Positions 16,875 to 24,054 of a DNA stretch of 64,000 nucleotides are shown here, in pieces (within the stretch, counting starts at the first letter, position 1; every line of letters begins with the position of its first letter). The stretch spans positions 1 to 64,000 of the forward strand of contig NZ_PGVH01000005.1 of the NCBI RefSeq assembly GCF_004168585.1, written 5' to 3'. A model generated the notes under the pieces. The model had not been told where the DNA came from and did no database searches. It was given only the letters and a program-made list of their open reading frames with translations. A program made the position numbers and the translations under genes. The DNA comes from Shewanella sp. OPT22. GTDB lineage: Bacteria; Pseudomonadota; Gammaproteobacteria; Enterobacterales; Shewanellaceae.

Positions 16875-17522
16875 ATGGGATTTTTTAAATCACTGTTTTC
16901 TAAAACAGAAGAAGTAACTTCACGCGAGTTAACTCAACCTGACGATCTTATCATTGGTGATATGATCACGCTCGACGATAGCTTTGCATTACCTTCGCAG
17001 CTCAAAGGTAAGCAACTTAAAGTTGAAGCCGTTAATACTTACGAATACGAACATCGCCGTGTCACCGAATGGCAACTGAAAGGCATTGATAATCAAGCTA
17101 TCTTTCTAACTCTAGATAAAGATGACGAAGTGTATTTAGCACTTTCAATAAAAGTGTCACGTGACAAAGTTGAGCAACTGTTTGATATGGAAAGCTTTAG
17201 CCAAATATTTGAAGAGCCTGGCGAAGCTGAACTTTCGGTTATCGAAAATCATCCAATTAAGGAACTCAGCCAATGGCTTGGACAACACTATCGTCAAACC
17301 ACTTTTGCGGATTTCGGCTATTATCATCCTAAAGATTATCGAAAAAGTCGTCCTTCTCAATCTGAAAATGAAAACCAAGGTGATCCTTTTGAAAGCTATC
17401 AACTGATGGACGACACCGAAAGTTATGCATTAGATATTGAAGTATATGAAGGTGGTGAAACTGAAGTCAGCTTAGTGCTTTATCGTCCAGTGACAGATAT
17501 TCGTGAATATTGGCCGATATAA
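16875..17522 (+). CDS. yjfK: YjfK family protein (DUF2491)
   Basis: A 215-aa soluble, acidic protein of the DUF2491/YjfK family. These proteins are encoded next to PspA-type and DUF350 genes, as here. The first residues (GFFKSLFSK) are basic and amphipathic and could bind membrane or PspA (inference). The rest is beta-rich, with conserved aromatic and acidic residues but no catalytic motif. CAGGAG precedes the ATG. Molecular function unknown. Confidence 0.8.
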   Translation: MGFFKSLFSKTEEVTSRELTQPDDLIIGDMITLDDSFALPSQLKGKQLKVEAVNTYEYEHRRVTEWQLKGIDNQAIFLTLDKDDEVYLALSIKVSRDKVEQLFDMESFSQIFEEPGEAELSVIENHPIKELSQWLGQHYRQTTFADFGYYHPKDYRKSRPSQSENENQGDPFESYQLMDDTESYALDIEVYEGGETEVSLVLYRPVTDIREYWPI

Positions 17523-17631
17523 AAACGAGGGAGCATCTCTTTCTGGCATAAGTGCTGTTTTTTGGTAAGATTGACAGAATATGACATAAAACTGATCAAC
17601 ATTATTCAGGCATAGGTAACGCTTTCCAAAT

Positions 17632-17967
17632 ATGAGTAAAACCAAAAACAGTTTGCCAGAGCAATGGCAACAAAACCAAATAGCAGCTAAAGCAACACAA
17701 GTTGCTTTTGATTTAGACGAACACTTCCAATATTCCATCCGAAAAGCGGCCCTTGATGCTGGAGTTAGCCCTTCAGATCAAATTCGGACGATTCTCGGTT
17801 TATCTGTGTCTAAACGACCTAAACGTCCTCGCCTAACAGTATCACTTAGTCCTAATGATTATGTTATTCTCGCTGAGAAGTACGGTTTAGAATCTGATTC
17901 GCAACTTGAAATCAAAAAGCGCGTACTCGACGATTTAGTGAATTTCGTATCTGACGAAAACGCATAA
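17632..17967 (+). CDS. Small protein with two ribbon-helix-helix-like units
   Basis: A 111-aa protein in which residues 22-56 (strand TQVAFDL, then helices around YSIRKAALDAG and SPSDQIRTIL) and 67-103 (strand RLTVSLS, then helices around YVILAEKYG and QLEIKKRVLDDLV) both look like ribbon-helix-helix units joined by a basic KRPKRP linker. RHH pairs bind DNA through the strand, so one chain could act as a pseudo-dimer. It is the only DNA-binding-like gene inside the island and the best candidate to read the GACATAWTATGTC palindromes. A degenerate copy of that site lies at 17573-17585 upstream. This is inference from sequence pattern; the family is not certain. Confidence 0.6.
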   Translation: MSKTKNSLPEQWQQNQIAAKATQVAFDLDEHFQYSIRKAALDAGVSPSDQIRTILGLSVSKRPKRPRLTVSLSPNDYVILAEKYGLESDSQLEIKKRVLDDLVNFVSDENA

Positions 17968-17996
17968 CCTAAGCACAGCTCCAAAGGACTTGAGTA

Positions 17997-18806
17997 ATGA
18001 TCAATAAGAAATGGCTCGAAGATAAATTTGAGGGGCCTTCTCCATTTGAATTAGCAATGATGCTGTTATCTCTCATTGCTGTGATCATTATGCTCACACT
18101 CACCTTTGGAAAGTTAGATCCACAAACCCATAAATTACTGATGTTAATTGATACTGGTATCTGTCTCATTTTTATCACTAATTTTTTCTATGGTTTTTTT
18201 CGTGCAGACAGCAAACGACTTTATTTTAAACAACACTGGATAGATCTCATCGCCAGTGTGCCTGCAGTTGAACCACTTCGAGTCGCACGGATCTTTCAAA
18301 TTTTAAGGGTAGTTCGTTTAATTCGTGCCAGCCGCTCTATCTTACTCCCTCTGGTAAAACAGAAAAGAGAAGCGACGATGGCCAGTCTACTAGTGGCTGT
18401 GGTTACCATTCTTGCGATAGCATCCGTTGTCATTTTGTTGGTTGAAAGTGGCGCAAAGGGTGCCAATATTCATACTGCGGAACAAGCAATTTGGTGGGCA
18501 TTAGTCACAATTTCCACCGTAGGCTATGGTGATTATTATCCTGTGACTACAGCAGGTCATATCATTGGTGGTCTAGTTATCATTTCTGGTGTTAGCTTTT
18601 TTGGTGTAGTTTCTGGTTATATGGCGTCAATTTTTGTTGCCCCCGATGAAAATAAAATCAACGAACAACAAGAAATCCATCAAGAACAGATCAAACTTGA
18701 GCTTCAACAAGCCTTGAAACGTATGGAAGCTAACCAAGAGCAAATGGAACGCAACCAAGCTCAAATGTTAGCTGAAATAGCTAGCCTAAAAGAACAACTT
18801 AAATAG
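17997..18806 (+). CDS. Voltage-gated-type potassium channel with coiled-coil tail
   Basis: A 269-aa six-segment channel subunit. S1 and S2 lie at about 20-40 and 45-65. The S3-S4 region carries spaced arginines ([20 protein letters not shown]) as in voltage sensors. The pore loop has the K+ selectivity filter TVGYGD near residue 179, followed by S6. The last ~45 residues are a Gln/Glu-rich coiled coil that probably assists tetramer assembly. It follows the RHH-like gene by 29 bases and is probably co-transcribed. K+ conductance would let the cell adjust membrane potential when PspA reports damage (inference). Confidence 0.87.
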   Translation: MINKKWLEDKFEGPSPFELAMMLLSLIAVIIMLTLTFGKLDPQTHKLLMLIDTGICLIFITNFFYGFFRADSKRLYFKQHWIDLIASVPAVEPLRVARIFQILRVVRLIRASRSILLPLVKQKREATMASLLVAVVTILAIASVVILLVESGAKGANIHTAEQAIWWALVTISTVGYGDYYPVTTAGHIIGGLVIISGVSFFGVVSGYMASIFVAPDENKINEQQEIHQEQIKLELQQALKRMEANQEQMERNQAQMLAEIASLKEQLK

Positions 18807-18860
18807 CTTTTTTCTTCTTAATCATGCAGATACCTATATCCACATTTACAAATGTATATT

Positions 18861-18902
18861 TTATGCTAGCTTATAAACATAATGGTTAATTTATAAGCAT
18901 AA
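18861..18902. promoter_or_regulatory. Repeated AT-rich operator-like sites before the LuxR gene
   Basis: Two near-identical 12-mers, TTATAAACATAA (18871-18882) and TTATAAGCATAA (18891-18902), are exactly 20 bases apart, two helical turns. An inverted half site TTATGCT lies at 18861-18867. They end 58 bases before the start codon and may be autoregulatory sites. Confidence 0.4.
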
Positions 18903-18960
18903 AAATTCATTAGTAAAGTGAATTAACAATAATAAGTATTTCGTTTAGGGAGCAAATGAA

Positions 18961-19629
18961 ATGGAACAAGTAAAGGAATTACTGTTTCTACATCAATCAG
19001 ATGAACCATGCTATTTGGCGGCTTTAGCTGAGTCGTTCGGCATTACTGTTACTGTAATCAATGACCCATCCGCAATTCCCGAATTCGCAAACAATCATCA
19101 AGCTTTGTGTTTGATTCCGCAAAAAGGAATGCAACTGGATCAAGATGGTATTCCTATTGAAGCACACAAACTGATTAATGAATTACCTATTGCTTTGTAT
19201 CAAGCTGAGCGTAATACCATTTCTGAAAGTGCAGCAATCTTTCTCGGTGTTCAAGGCTTGCTTTACAGTGACATCAGTATGGATCTAATCATGTCGAGTC
19301 TTACTAAGATGCTCAAGGGCGAATTATGGTTTGATAGGCAGTCACTGAGTGAAACGGTGAGAATGCTCATAAAAAGCTCAGATCCAATCATCACCTTTAA
19401 TCAACCAAATAAACACGTTCCGCTGCCTAGAAACTTAACCTCCAGAGAAATCACTATCATCAAGCTTGCATTCAATGGTGCTCGCAATAAAGAAATTGCA
19501 GAAAAATTACAGATTAGTGAACACACGGTGAAAGCACATATTTCTTCTATCTTTAGAAAAACAAACTCAAGAAATAGAGTAGAACTCATGAGATGGGCAA
19601 GTGTTAATTTAGCAAAACAAATGGCATAA
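18961..19629 (+). CDS. Orphan LuxR/FixJ-type regulator, VpsT/CsgD-like
   Basis: A 222-aa transcription regulator. Residues ~157-215 are a typical LuxR helix-turn-helix (LTSREITIIKLAFNGARNKEIA, then ISEHTVKAHISSIFRKTNSRNRVEL). The N-terminal part resembles a receiver-like domain but lacks a clear phosphorylation pocket, as in CsgD and VpsT. Residues 123-126 are WFDR, close to the WFTR-type motif by which VpsT binds cyclic di-GMP. Length and layout match CsgD (216 aa). No sensor kinase is adjacent. Control of biofilm or matrix genes is the family expectation. The gene ends in a terminator shared with the convergent CYTH gene. Confidence 0.82.
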   Translation: MEQVKELLFLHQSDEPCYLAALAESFGITVTVINDPSAIPEFANNHQALCLIPQKGMQLDQDGIPIEAHKLINELPIALYQAERNTISESAAIFLGVQGLLYSDISMDLIMSSLTKMLKGELWFDRQSLSETVRMLIKSSDPIITFNQPNKHVPLPRNLTSREITIIKLAFNGARNKEIAEKLQISEHTVKAHISSIFRKTNSRNRVELMRWASVNLAKQMA

Positions 19630-19650
19630 CAAGTTATGCCATTTTCATTT
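19619..19650 (+). terminator. Terminator of the LuxR-type gene
   Basis: A 12-bp perfect stem (AAATGGCATAAC pairing with GTTATGCCATTT, 2-base gap) includes the stop codon and is followed by TTCATTTTATT. It lies between two convergent genes and may work in both directions. Confidence 0.65.
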
Positions 19651-19663
19651 TATTGAACTTATA

Positions 19664-20281
19664 TCAACTCGCTTTCAGAAGAGCATAGCCTCTTTTCGCT
19701 TTACTCTCTGAACCAGCTTTTACCTCTAACCAAGAGCTCAGTGCTTCAGACAAAGACAAAAGATCTTCTTCCGAGCCTCGAATCAGTTCGAGTTCAACTT
19801 CTGAAATTGGACTCTCTTTATCGTTAGCAATGATTTTTCCAATATCTAATACGACCTCTATTTCACTTCGTTCAAACTCTACATACCATTTTTTTCGTAA
19901 GAAATTAGTTTCAAATAGCATGAGCAGTTCAGCTTGAGTCGTTTGAATATTGGCATCACTCGGCCAAATCTCACTAGGGAAAAGCGACAATTGCGGCTGG
20001 ATAAACGAAAACGGGATATCTACGTTAAACTCTGGCCGTTTATGCAATCCACCTACAACTTTTCCTGCCGTTTTCAATGTTTGCTCTTTGTGTGTATCCA
20101 CTTGTCGAATACGAAGTCCCATATCCCAAGTTCTCAACGTCAATGAGCGGGTATCGAAGTATTGGTTTACTAGCTGTTTGGCGCCAACATACTTCGAATT
20201 GAGCTTTTTATGAATAGCGTCTGCTGCACGCTGAGCGTCATTCTCATTTATCAGTAGTTTTACTTCAGTTTCAATAGTCAT
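19664..20281 (-). CDS. CYTH-domain triphosphatase (YgiF-like, without CHAD domain)
   Basis: A 205-aa CYTH-fold protein. The ETEVKL signature at residues 4-9 is the ExExK metal-triphosphate motif. Further tunnel residues include RIRQVD, EFERSEIEVVLDIG and the acidic EVELEL strand near residue 166. CYTH enzymes hydrolyse inorganic triphosphate or related substrates in the cytosol. E. coli YgiF is 433 aa with a C-terminal CHAD domain; that half is absent here and the frame ends cleanly, so this is a CYTH-only form. The neighbouring phosphate uptake genes fit a phosphate role. Enzymatic activity is inferred. Confidence 0.82.
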   Translation of the reverse strand: MTIETEVKLLINENDAQRAADAIHKKLNSKYVGAKQLVNQYFDTRSLTLRTWDMGLRIRQVDTHKEQTLKTAGKVVGGLHKRPEFNVDIPFSFIQPQLSLFPSEIWPSDANIQTTQAELLMLFETNFLRKKWYVEFERSEIEVVLDIGKIIANDKESPISEVELELIRGSEEDLLSLSEALSSWLEVKAGSESKAKRGYALLKAS

Positions 20282-20526
20282 AATTTGAGCAAATTGTAAT
20301 CAAACATTCTTTTTTCTGTCACCTTAACGACACAATGTAACATTGCTGTCATATTTGGCCGTCAAAATGCCACATGCGATAACGAAAGGGTCGCAAAAAA
20401 TGAATCTGAGTTGGAAAAACACTCGATCGCTGTTTTTTTGAGCGAAATAAGTGCACAATAAGCAAAATTAATCGGCTCAATTGTGAAAACACAGTTTCAA
20501 AATGCGAATGCTTAGGTTAACATTCG

Positions 20527-20572
20527 CCCGCTTTTCCACATAGGTGGAATAACCAAAATAGCCATAAGCGGG
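20527..20572 (+). promoter_or_regulatory. Structured leader before the phosphate transport operon
   Basis: Two nested perfect stems, CCCGCTT with AAGCGGG (outer) and TTCCAC with GTGGAA around a 4-base loop (inner), lie 59 bases before the start codon of the DUF47 gene. A further weak stem (GAATG with CATTC) lies just upstream. The pattern suggests a folded 5' leader, function unknown. Confidence 0.4.
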
Positions 20573-20630
20573 AAATACCCGATACCTTATAGGTAAATTG
20601 GATATTTTCAAATTAAATAGGTACACGGCA

Positions 20631-21311
20631 ATGCCAGTAAACTCTATTTTAGGCGTGTTTGCAAAATCGCCAATTAAGCCTCTTCAAGAGCACATTGATA
20701 AAGTATTCGATTGCGCATCGGAACTTACACCATTCTTCCAAGCCGCAAACAAAGGCGACTGGGATGAAGCGATTAAACGTCGTAAAACTATCAGCATGAC
20801 TGAGCGTGAAGCTGATGTTTTGAAGCGTGACATTCGCCTTCAACTCCCTGGCGGTTTGTTCATGCCCGTTGAGCGTACAGATCTTCTTGAGTTAGTCACT
20901 CAGCAGGATAAAATCGCTAACAAAGCAAAAGACATTTCTGGACGTGTTATTGGTAGAAACATGACCATTCCAGAAGATCTTCAAGAACTCTTTTTTGCCT
21001 ACTTAACACGTTGTTTAGACGCTGTTTCAATGGCAAAAGAAGCAATCAATGAGTTGGATGATTTACTAGAAGCCGGTTTCCGTGGACGTGAAGTCGATCT
21101 AGTAGCAAAGATGATCCATGAACTCGATAACATCGAAGATGACACGGATGATTTACAAATTCAGTTAAGACGCCAACTTTTTGCGATTGAGTCTGACATG
21201 AATGCCGTCGATGTTATGTTTTTATATAAAATCATCGAGTGGGTTGGTGATTTAGCCGATTTAGCTGAGCGTGTCGGTTCTCGTCTTGAGCTTATGCTCG
21301 CCCGTGTCTAA
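20631..21311 (+). CDS. DUF47/TIGR00153 phosphate transport accessory protein
   Basis: A 226-aa, all-helical cytosolic protein of the TIGR00153/DUF47 (PhoU-like) family that is almost always encoded just before a Pit phosphate transporter and is thought to tune it. Acidic clusters such as ELDNIEDDTDDLQ near residue 170 fit a PhoU-like metal-binding bundle. The ATG at 20631 matches the usual family start (MPVNSILGVFAKSP); a TTG 33 bases earlier is less likely. The gene ends 22 bases before pit, clearly one operon. Confidence 0.9.
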   Translation: MPVNSILGVFAKSPIKPLQEHIDKVFDCASELTPFFQAANKGDWDEAIKRRKTISMTEREADVLKRDIRLQLPGGLFMPVERTDLLELVTQQDKIANKAKDISGRVIGRNMTIPEDLQELFFAYLTRCLDAVSMAKEAINELDDLLEAGFRGREVDLVAKMIHELDNIEDDTDDLQIQLRRQLFAIESDMNAVDVMFLYKIIEWVGDLADLAERVGSRLELMLARV

Positions 21312-21333
21312 CTAGTTTTCAAGGTTTATAAAA

Positions 21334-22602
21334 ATGGTTGATGTATTAGTCACCAATGGCCCATGGCTTATTGCTTTTGCGGCTGCTTTCGGATTTTTAA
21401 TGGCATGGGGTATCGGTGCCAACGATGTAGCAAATGCAATGGGAACCTCTGTCGGTTCTGGTGCAATCACAATTAAACAAGCGATCATTATCGCAATGAT
21501 CTTTGAATTTGCTGGGGCTTACCTAGCGGGTGGCGAAGTAACCAGTACGATTCGTAAAGGCATTATTGATTCTGCGTATTTTGTTAATGCACCAGAGTTA
21601 TTAGTCTACGGTATGATCGCCTCGTTACTTGCAGCAGGTTTATGGTTAGTGCTCGCTTCGGCTCTAGGCTGGCCTGTATCTACCACTCACTCTATTGTTG
21701 GTGCAATTGTTGGTTTCGCCGCAGTGGGTGTTGGTTCAGATGCGGTTGAATGGGGTAAAGTTGGTGGCATTGTTGGTTCGTGGATCATCACTCCAGCAAT
21801 ATCTGGCTTTATCGCATTTTTGATTTTCCAAAGTGTACAAAAACTGATTTTTAATACAGAAAATCCATTAGCAAATGCTAAGCGTTATGTGCCTTTATAC
21901 ATGGCCTTTGCTGGCTTTGTAATGTCTTTGGTAACGATAACGAAAGGCCTTAAGCATATTGGCTTAAATTTCACAGCCGTTGAAGCTTATACCCTCGCAG
22001 TTGCGATTGCCGTTATCGTTGGCATTGTTGGCAAAATGGCAATTGGTCGTCTTAAGATGGATGAAAATGCAGACAAGAACGATCACTTTGGTAACGTTGA
22101 AAGAGTATTTGCTATATTGATGGTTGTAACGGCTTGTTGTATGGCGTTTGCACATGGTTCAAATGACGTAGCCAATGCGATTGGTCCATTAGCGGCTGTT
22201 GTGTCAATTATTCAAGCGGGTGGTGAAATCACCAAAAAAGCAGCGCTTGTTTGGTGGATTCTACCTTTAGGTGCTTTCGGTATCGTATTAGGTTTGGCTA
22301 TCTTTGGTAAGCGAGTGATGCAAACCATTGGTAAGAACATTACTCACTTAACTCCAAGCCGTGGCTTTGCTGCTGAGCTTGCTGCTGCCTCTACTGTTGT
22401 TATCGCTTCTGGTACTGGTTTACCAATCTCTACTACACAAACTCTAGTGGGTGCAGTATTAGGTGTTGGTATGGCACGTGGTATTGCAGCGATTAACTTA
22501 AGTGTGGTTCGTAACATTGTTGTATCTTGGGTGATCACACTCCCTGCTGGTGCTGCTTTATCAATTATGTTCTTCTTTATGATTAAAGGCATCTTTAATT
22601 AA
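21334..22602 (+). CDS. pit: Low-affinity inorganic phosphate transporter (Pit family)
   Basis: A 422-aa inner-membrane permease that imports phosphate (as metal-phosphate) with protons. The two inverted PHO4 repeats are plain: GANDVANAMGTSVGSGAIT near residue 28 and HGSNDVANAIGPLAAVV near 275, each followed by a Trp/Pro-Ser/Thr-T-T motif (GWPVSTTHSIVGA and GLPISTTQTLVGA). About ten membrane segments. It is the second gene of the operon with the DUF47 accessory protein, followed by a strong hairpin. Confidence 0.95.
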   Translation: MVDVLVTNGPWLIAFAAAFGFLMAWGIGANDVANAMGTSVGSGAITIKQAIIIAMIFEFAGAYLAGGEVTSTIRKGIIDSAYFVNAPELLVYGMIASLLAAGLWLVLASALGWPVSTTHSIVGAIVGFAAVGVGSDAVEWGKVGGIVGSWIITPAISGFIAFLIFQSVQKLIFNTENPLANAKRYVPLYMAFAGFVMSLVTITKGLKHIGLNFTAVEAYTLAVAIAVIVGIVGKMAIGRLKMDENADKNDHFGNVERVFAILMVVTACCMAFAHGSNDVANAIGPLAAVVSIIQAGGEITKKAALVWWILPLGAFGIVLGLAIFGKRVMQTIGKNITHLTPSRGFAAELAAASTVVIASGTGLPISTTQTLVGAVLGVGMARGIAAINLSVVRNIVVSWVITLPAGAALSIMFFFMIKGIFN

Positions 22603-22629
22603 AAAACATAAATGAGAGTGATATCAATT

Positions 22630-22657
22630 AAGAGGGAAGCATTCATGCTTCCCTCTT
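22630..22657. terminator. Hairpin after pit
   Basis: A 13-bp perfect inverted repeat (AAGAGGGAAGCAT and ATGCTTCCCTCTT) with a 2-base centre lies 28 bases after the pit stop. It lacks a T tract but is the strongest hairpin nearby and probably ends the operon. Confidence 0.6.
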
Positions 22658-22718
22658 GCATTAAGTGCAACAAATCCATAGCATTACCATTATTGTATTT
22701 TCGATTGAGATCGTATTT

Positions 22719-23294
22719 GTGTTAAAAAAGCTTGCTCTATCACTGTGCTTTTTAGTTCTTCCTTTTCAGTTACAAGCCGAAGAAACTCGCTATATCTCTG
22801 AAAATGTTTATGTTTATTTACACTCAGGCCCAGGCTCACAATATAAAATTCTTGGCAGCGTCGCCGCTGGACGAGAAGTAACTCTTCTCCCTGAAGCACA
22901 AGGTGGCTTTTCTAAAGTCATTGACAACAAAGGTCGAGAAGGTTGGATTCAATCAAAAATGATTGTAAAAGATCCAACATTTAGAATTACAGAACCTAAA
23001 CTACAGCAACAAATAGATGACTTACAAAAAGAGTTAACTACCGTAAAAGCCGTCAGCGCTCAGTCGTCACAAAAAACAACAGAACTTGAACAGCAATTAG
23101 CTTCAGCGGTTCAAGCTCGTAAAATGGCAGAAAGTAACCTTTCGGCTGTTAAACAGCAATTATTAACCGCCAATCAAGATGAAAAATATCGCTTCTGGCG
23201 TGAAGGTGGCATGATTGCAGGAGCAGGTTTATTAATTGGACTCATCTTAGCTTATTTCCCAAAACCGGGAAGAAAGCGTAAGACAAGTTGGTAA
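22719..23294 (+). CDS. ygiM: SH3-domain protein YgiM (TIGR04211)
   Basis: A 191-aa exported, membrane-anchored protein. After a signal peptide (about 1-20) comes a bacterial SH3 domain at 23-85 (VYVYLHSGPGSQYKILG, then GWIQSKM). A coiled coil follows to ~160, then a C-terminal membrane helix (GGMIAGAGLLIGLILAYF) and a basic end. The layout matches E. coli YgiM. The GTG at 22719 is chosen because it begins the signal peptide; an upstream GTG would add 18 residues. In E. coli ygiM lies by ygiF and glnE, and the same group is present here although spread out. Confidence 0.88.
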   Translation: MLKKLALSLCFLVLPFQLQAEETRYISENVYVYLHSGPGSQYKILGSVAAGREVTLLPEAQGGFSKVIDNKGREGWIQSKMIVKDPTFRITEPKLQQQIDDLQKELTTVKAVSAQSSQKTTELEQQLASAVQARKMAESNLSAVKQQLLTANQDEKYRFWREGGMIAGAGLLIGLILAYFPKPGRKRKTSW

Positions 23295-23296
23295 GC

Positions 23297-23326
23297 GCTC
23301 TAAGTATTCAGTAGAGCATTTTTTTA
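23297..23326 (+). terminator. Terminator of ygiM
   Basis: The stem GCTCTA pairing with TAGAGC is followed by A and seven T. An alternative 7-bp stem (TAGAGCA with TGCTCTA, 23312-23335) overlaps it and may serve the convergent gene. Confidence 0.65.
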
Positions 23327-23332
23327 AGTGCT

Positions 23333-23746
23333 CTACTTTTTAGGCGCCCCTGGCATGTTATTAAGGATACCACCTTGTGTGACAAGGGCATTAAATTTTG
23401 AGACCAGCGCCTCACTTGTTTTACCTACCTGATATTCTTCAAAATTGAATCGTTTAGGGATGATAGAAGTTATACCTGACCTGAAATAATTTAAAGCACT
23501 TGCGATTTTCCAGCCAACAGCATCTCTTGCTGCACTTGTAGCTTTAAGTTTTCCATGTTCCGCAACTATCGTTAATTTATAGTCCCGCAAAGCATTGCCT
23601 TCTGAGCCAGAATTTATAACAAGATCTGCTCTAAAATTTTGATTATCTTTGGCTTGAGCTTTATTAGCACTTATGAATGTGTTCATTTCACTTGCAACAT
23701 TATATTCATTAGCTATGTATTGGTTATTACTTGGAAGTGTAGCCAT
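23333..23746 (-). CDS. Hypothetical protein, 137 aa
   Basis: I do not recognise this protein. It is soluble and has no signal peptide. It begins MATLPSNNQYIANEYNV, has an alternating strand-rich middle (FRADLVINSGSEG, YKLTIVAEHGKLKAT) and ends in a helical part and NMPGAPKK. The ATG at 23746 has GAGG 6 bases before it; a GTG 18 bases upstream lacks one. It is monocistronic, convergent with ygiM and divergent from putA. It looks like an accessory gene. Confidence 0.55.
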   Translation of the reverse strand: MATLPSNNQYIANEYNVASEMNTFISANKAQAKDNQNFRADLVINSGSEGNALRDYKLTIVAEHGKLKATSAARDAVGWKIASALNYFRSGITSIIPKRFNFEEYQVGKTSEALVSKFNALVTQGGILNNMPGAPKK

Positions 23747-23929
23747 TTTGACCTCGTTCAACACTCAATATGTGTCTAAAGATATTATTACTTTTTAATC
23801 AAGCCTGATTAAATTAATGATAAAGATATGATTAAGCTTTATTCATCAGCCTCAAAAACCAAAACCCATACAGATCAAACAAAGCCAATATTGCCGTTTT
23901 AAATAGTGTTCTAAATCACATTTTGCAGG

Positions 23930-24004
23930 TATAATCCGCAAAATTTCCAATATTGTATACAAAACCGAGTTCAGCAATACGTCGTATTACTCCAAATGAA
24001 CTCG
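23930..24004 (+). promoter_or_regulatory. putA promoter and structured leader
   Basis: A -10 box TATAAT (23930-23935) is followed by the palindrome TTGTATACAA (23953-23962), which resembles GntR-type operators. Then comes a nested inverted structure: outer arms CGAGTTCA (23966-23973) and TGAACTCG (23997-24004), inner palindrome AATACG-T-CGTATT (23976-23988). No good -35 box is seen, so an activator may be needed. The leader to the putA start is about 113 bases. Confidence 0.5.
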
Positions 24005-24054
24005 AATAATAATAGCGCACAGTGCCCTGCATGGGCCTAGATGGAAGCATAACT

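Noticed and set aside
20316-20366. Possible PhoB boxes (CTGTCA at 20316 and CTGTCAT at 20346)
   Set aside because: The half sites are not spaced by the 11-base period of Pho boxes, and the second repeat is out of register.
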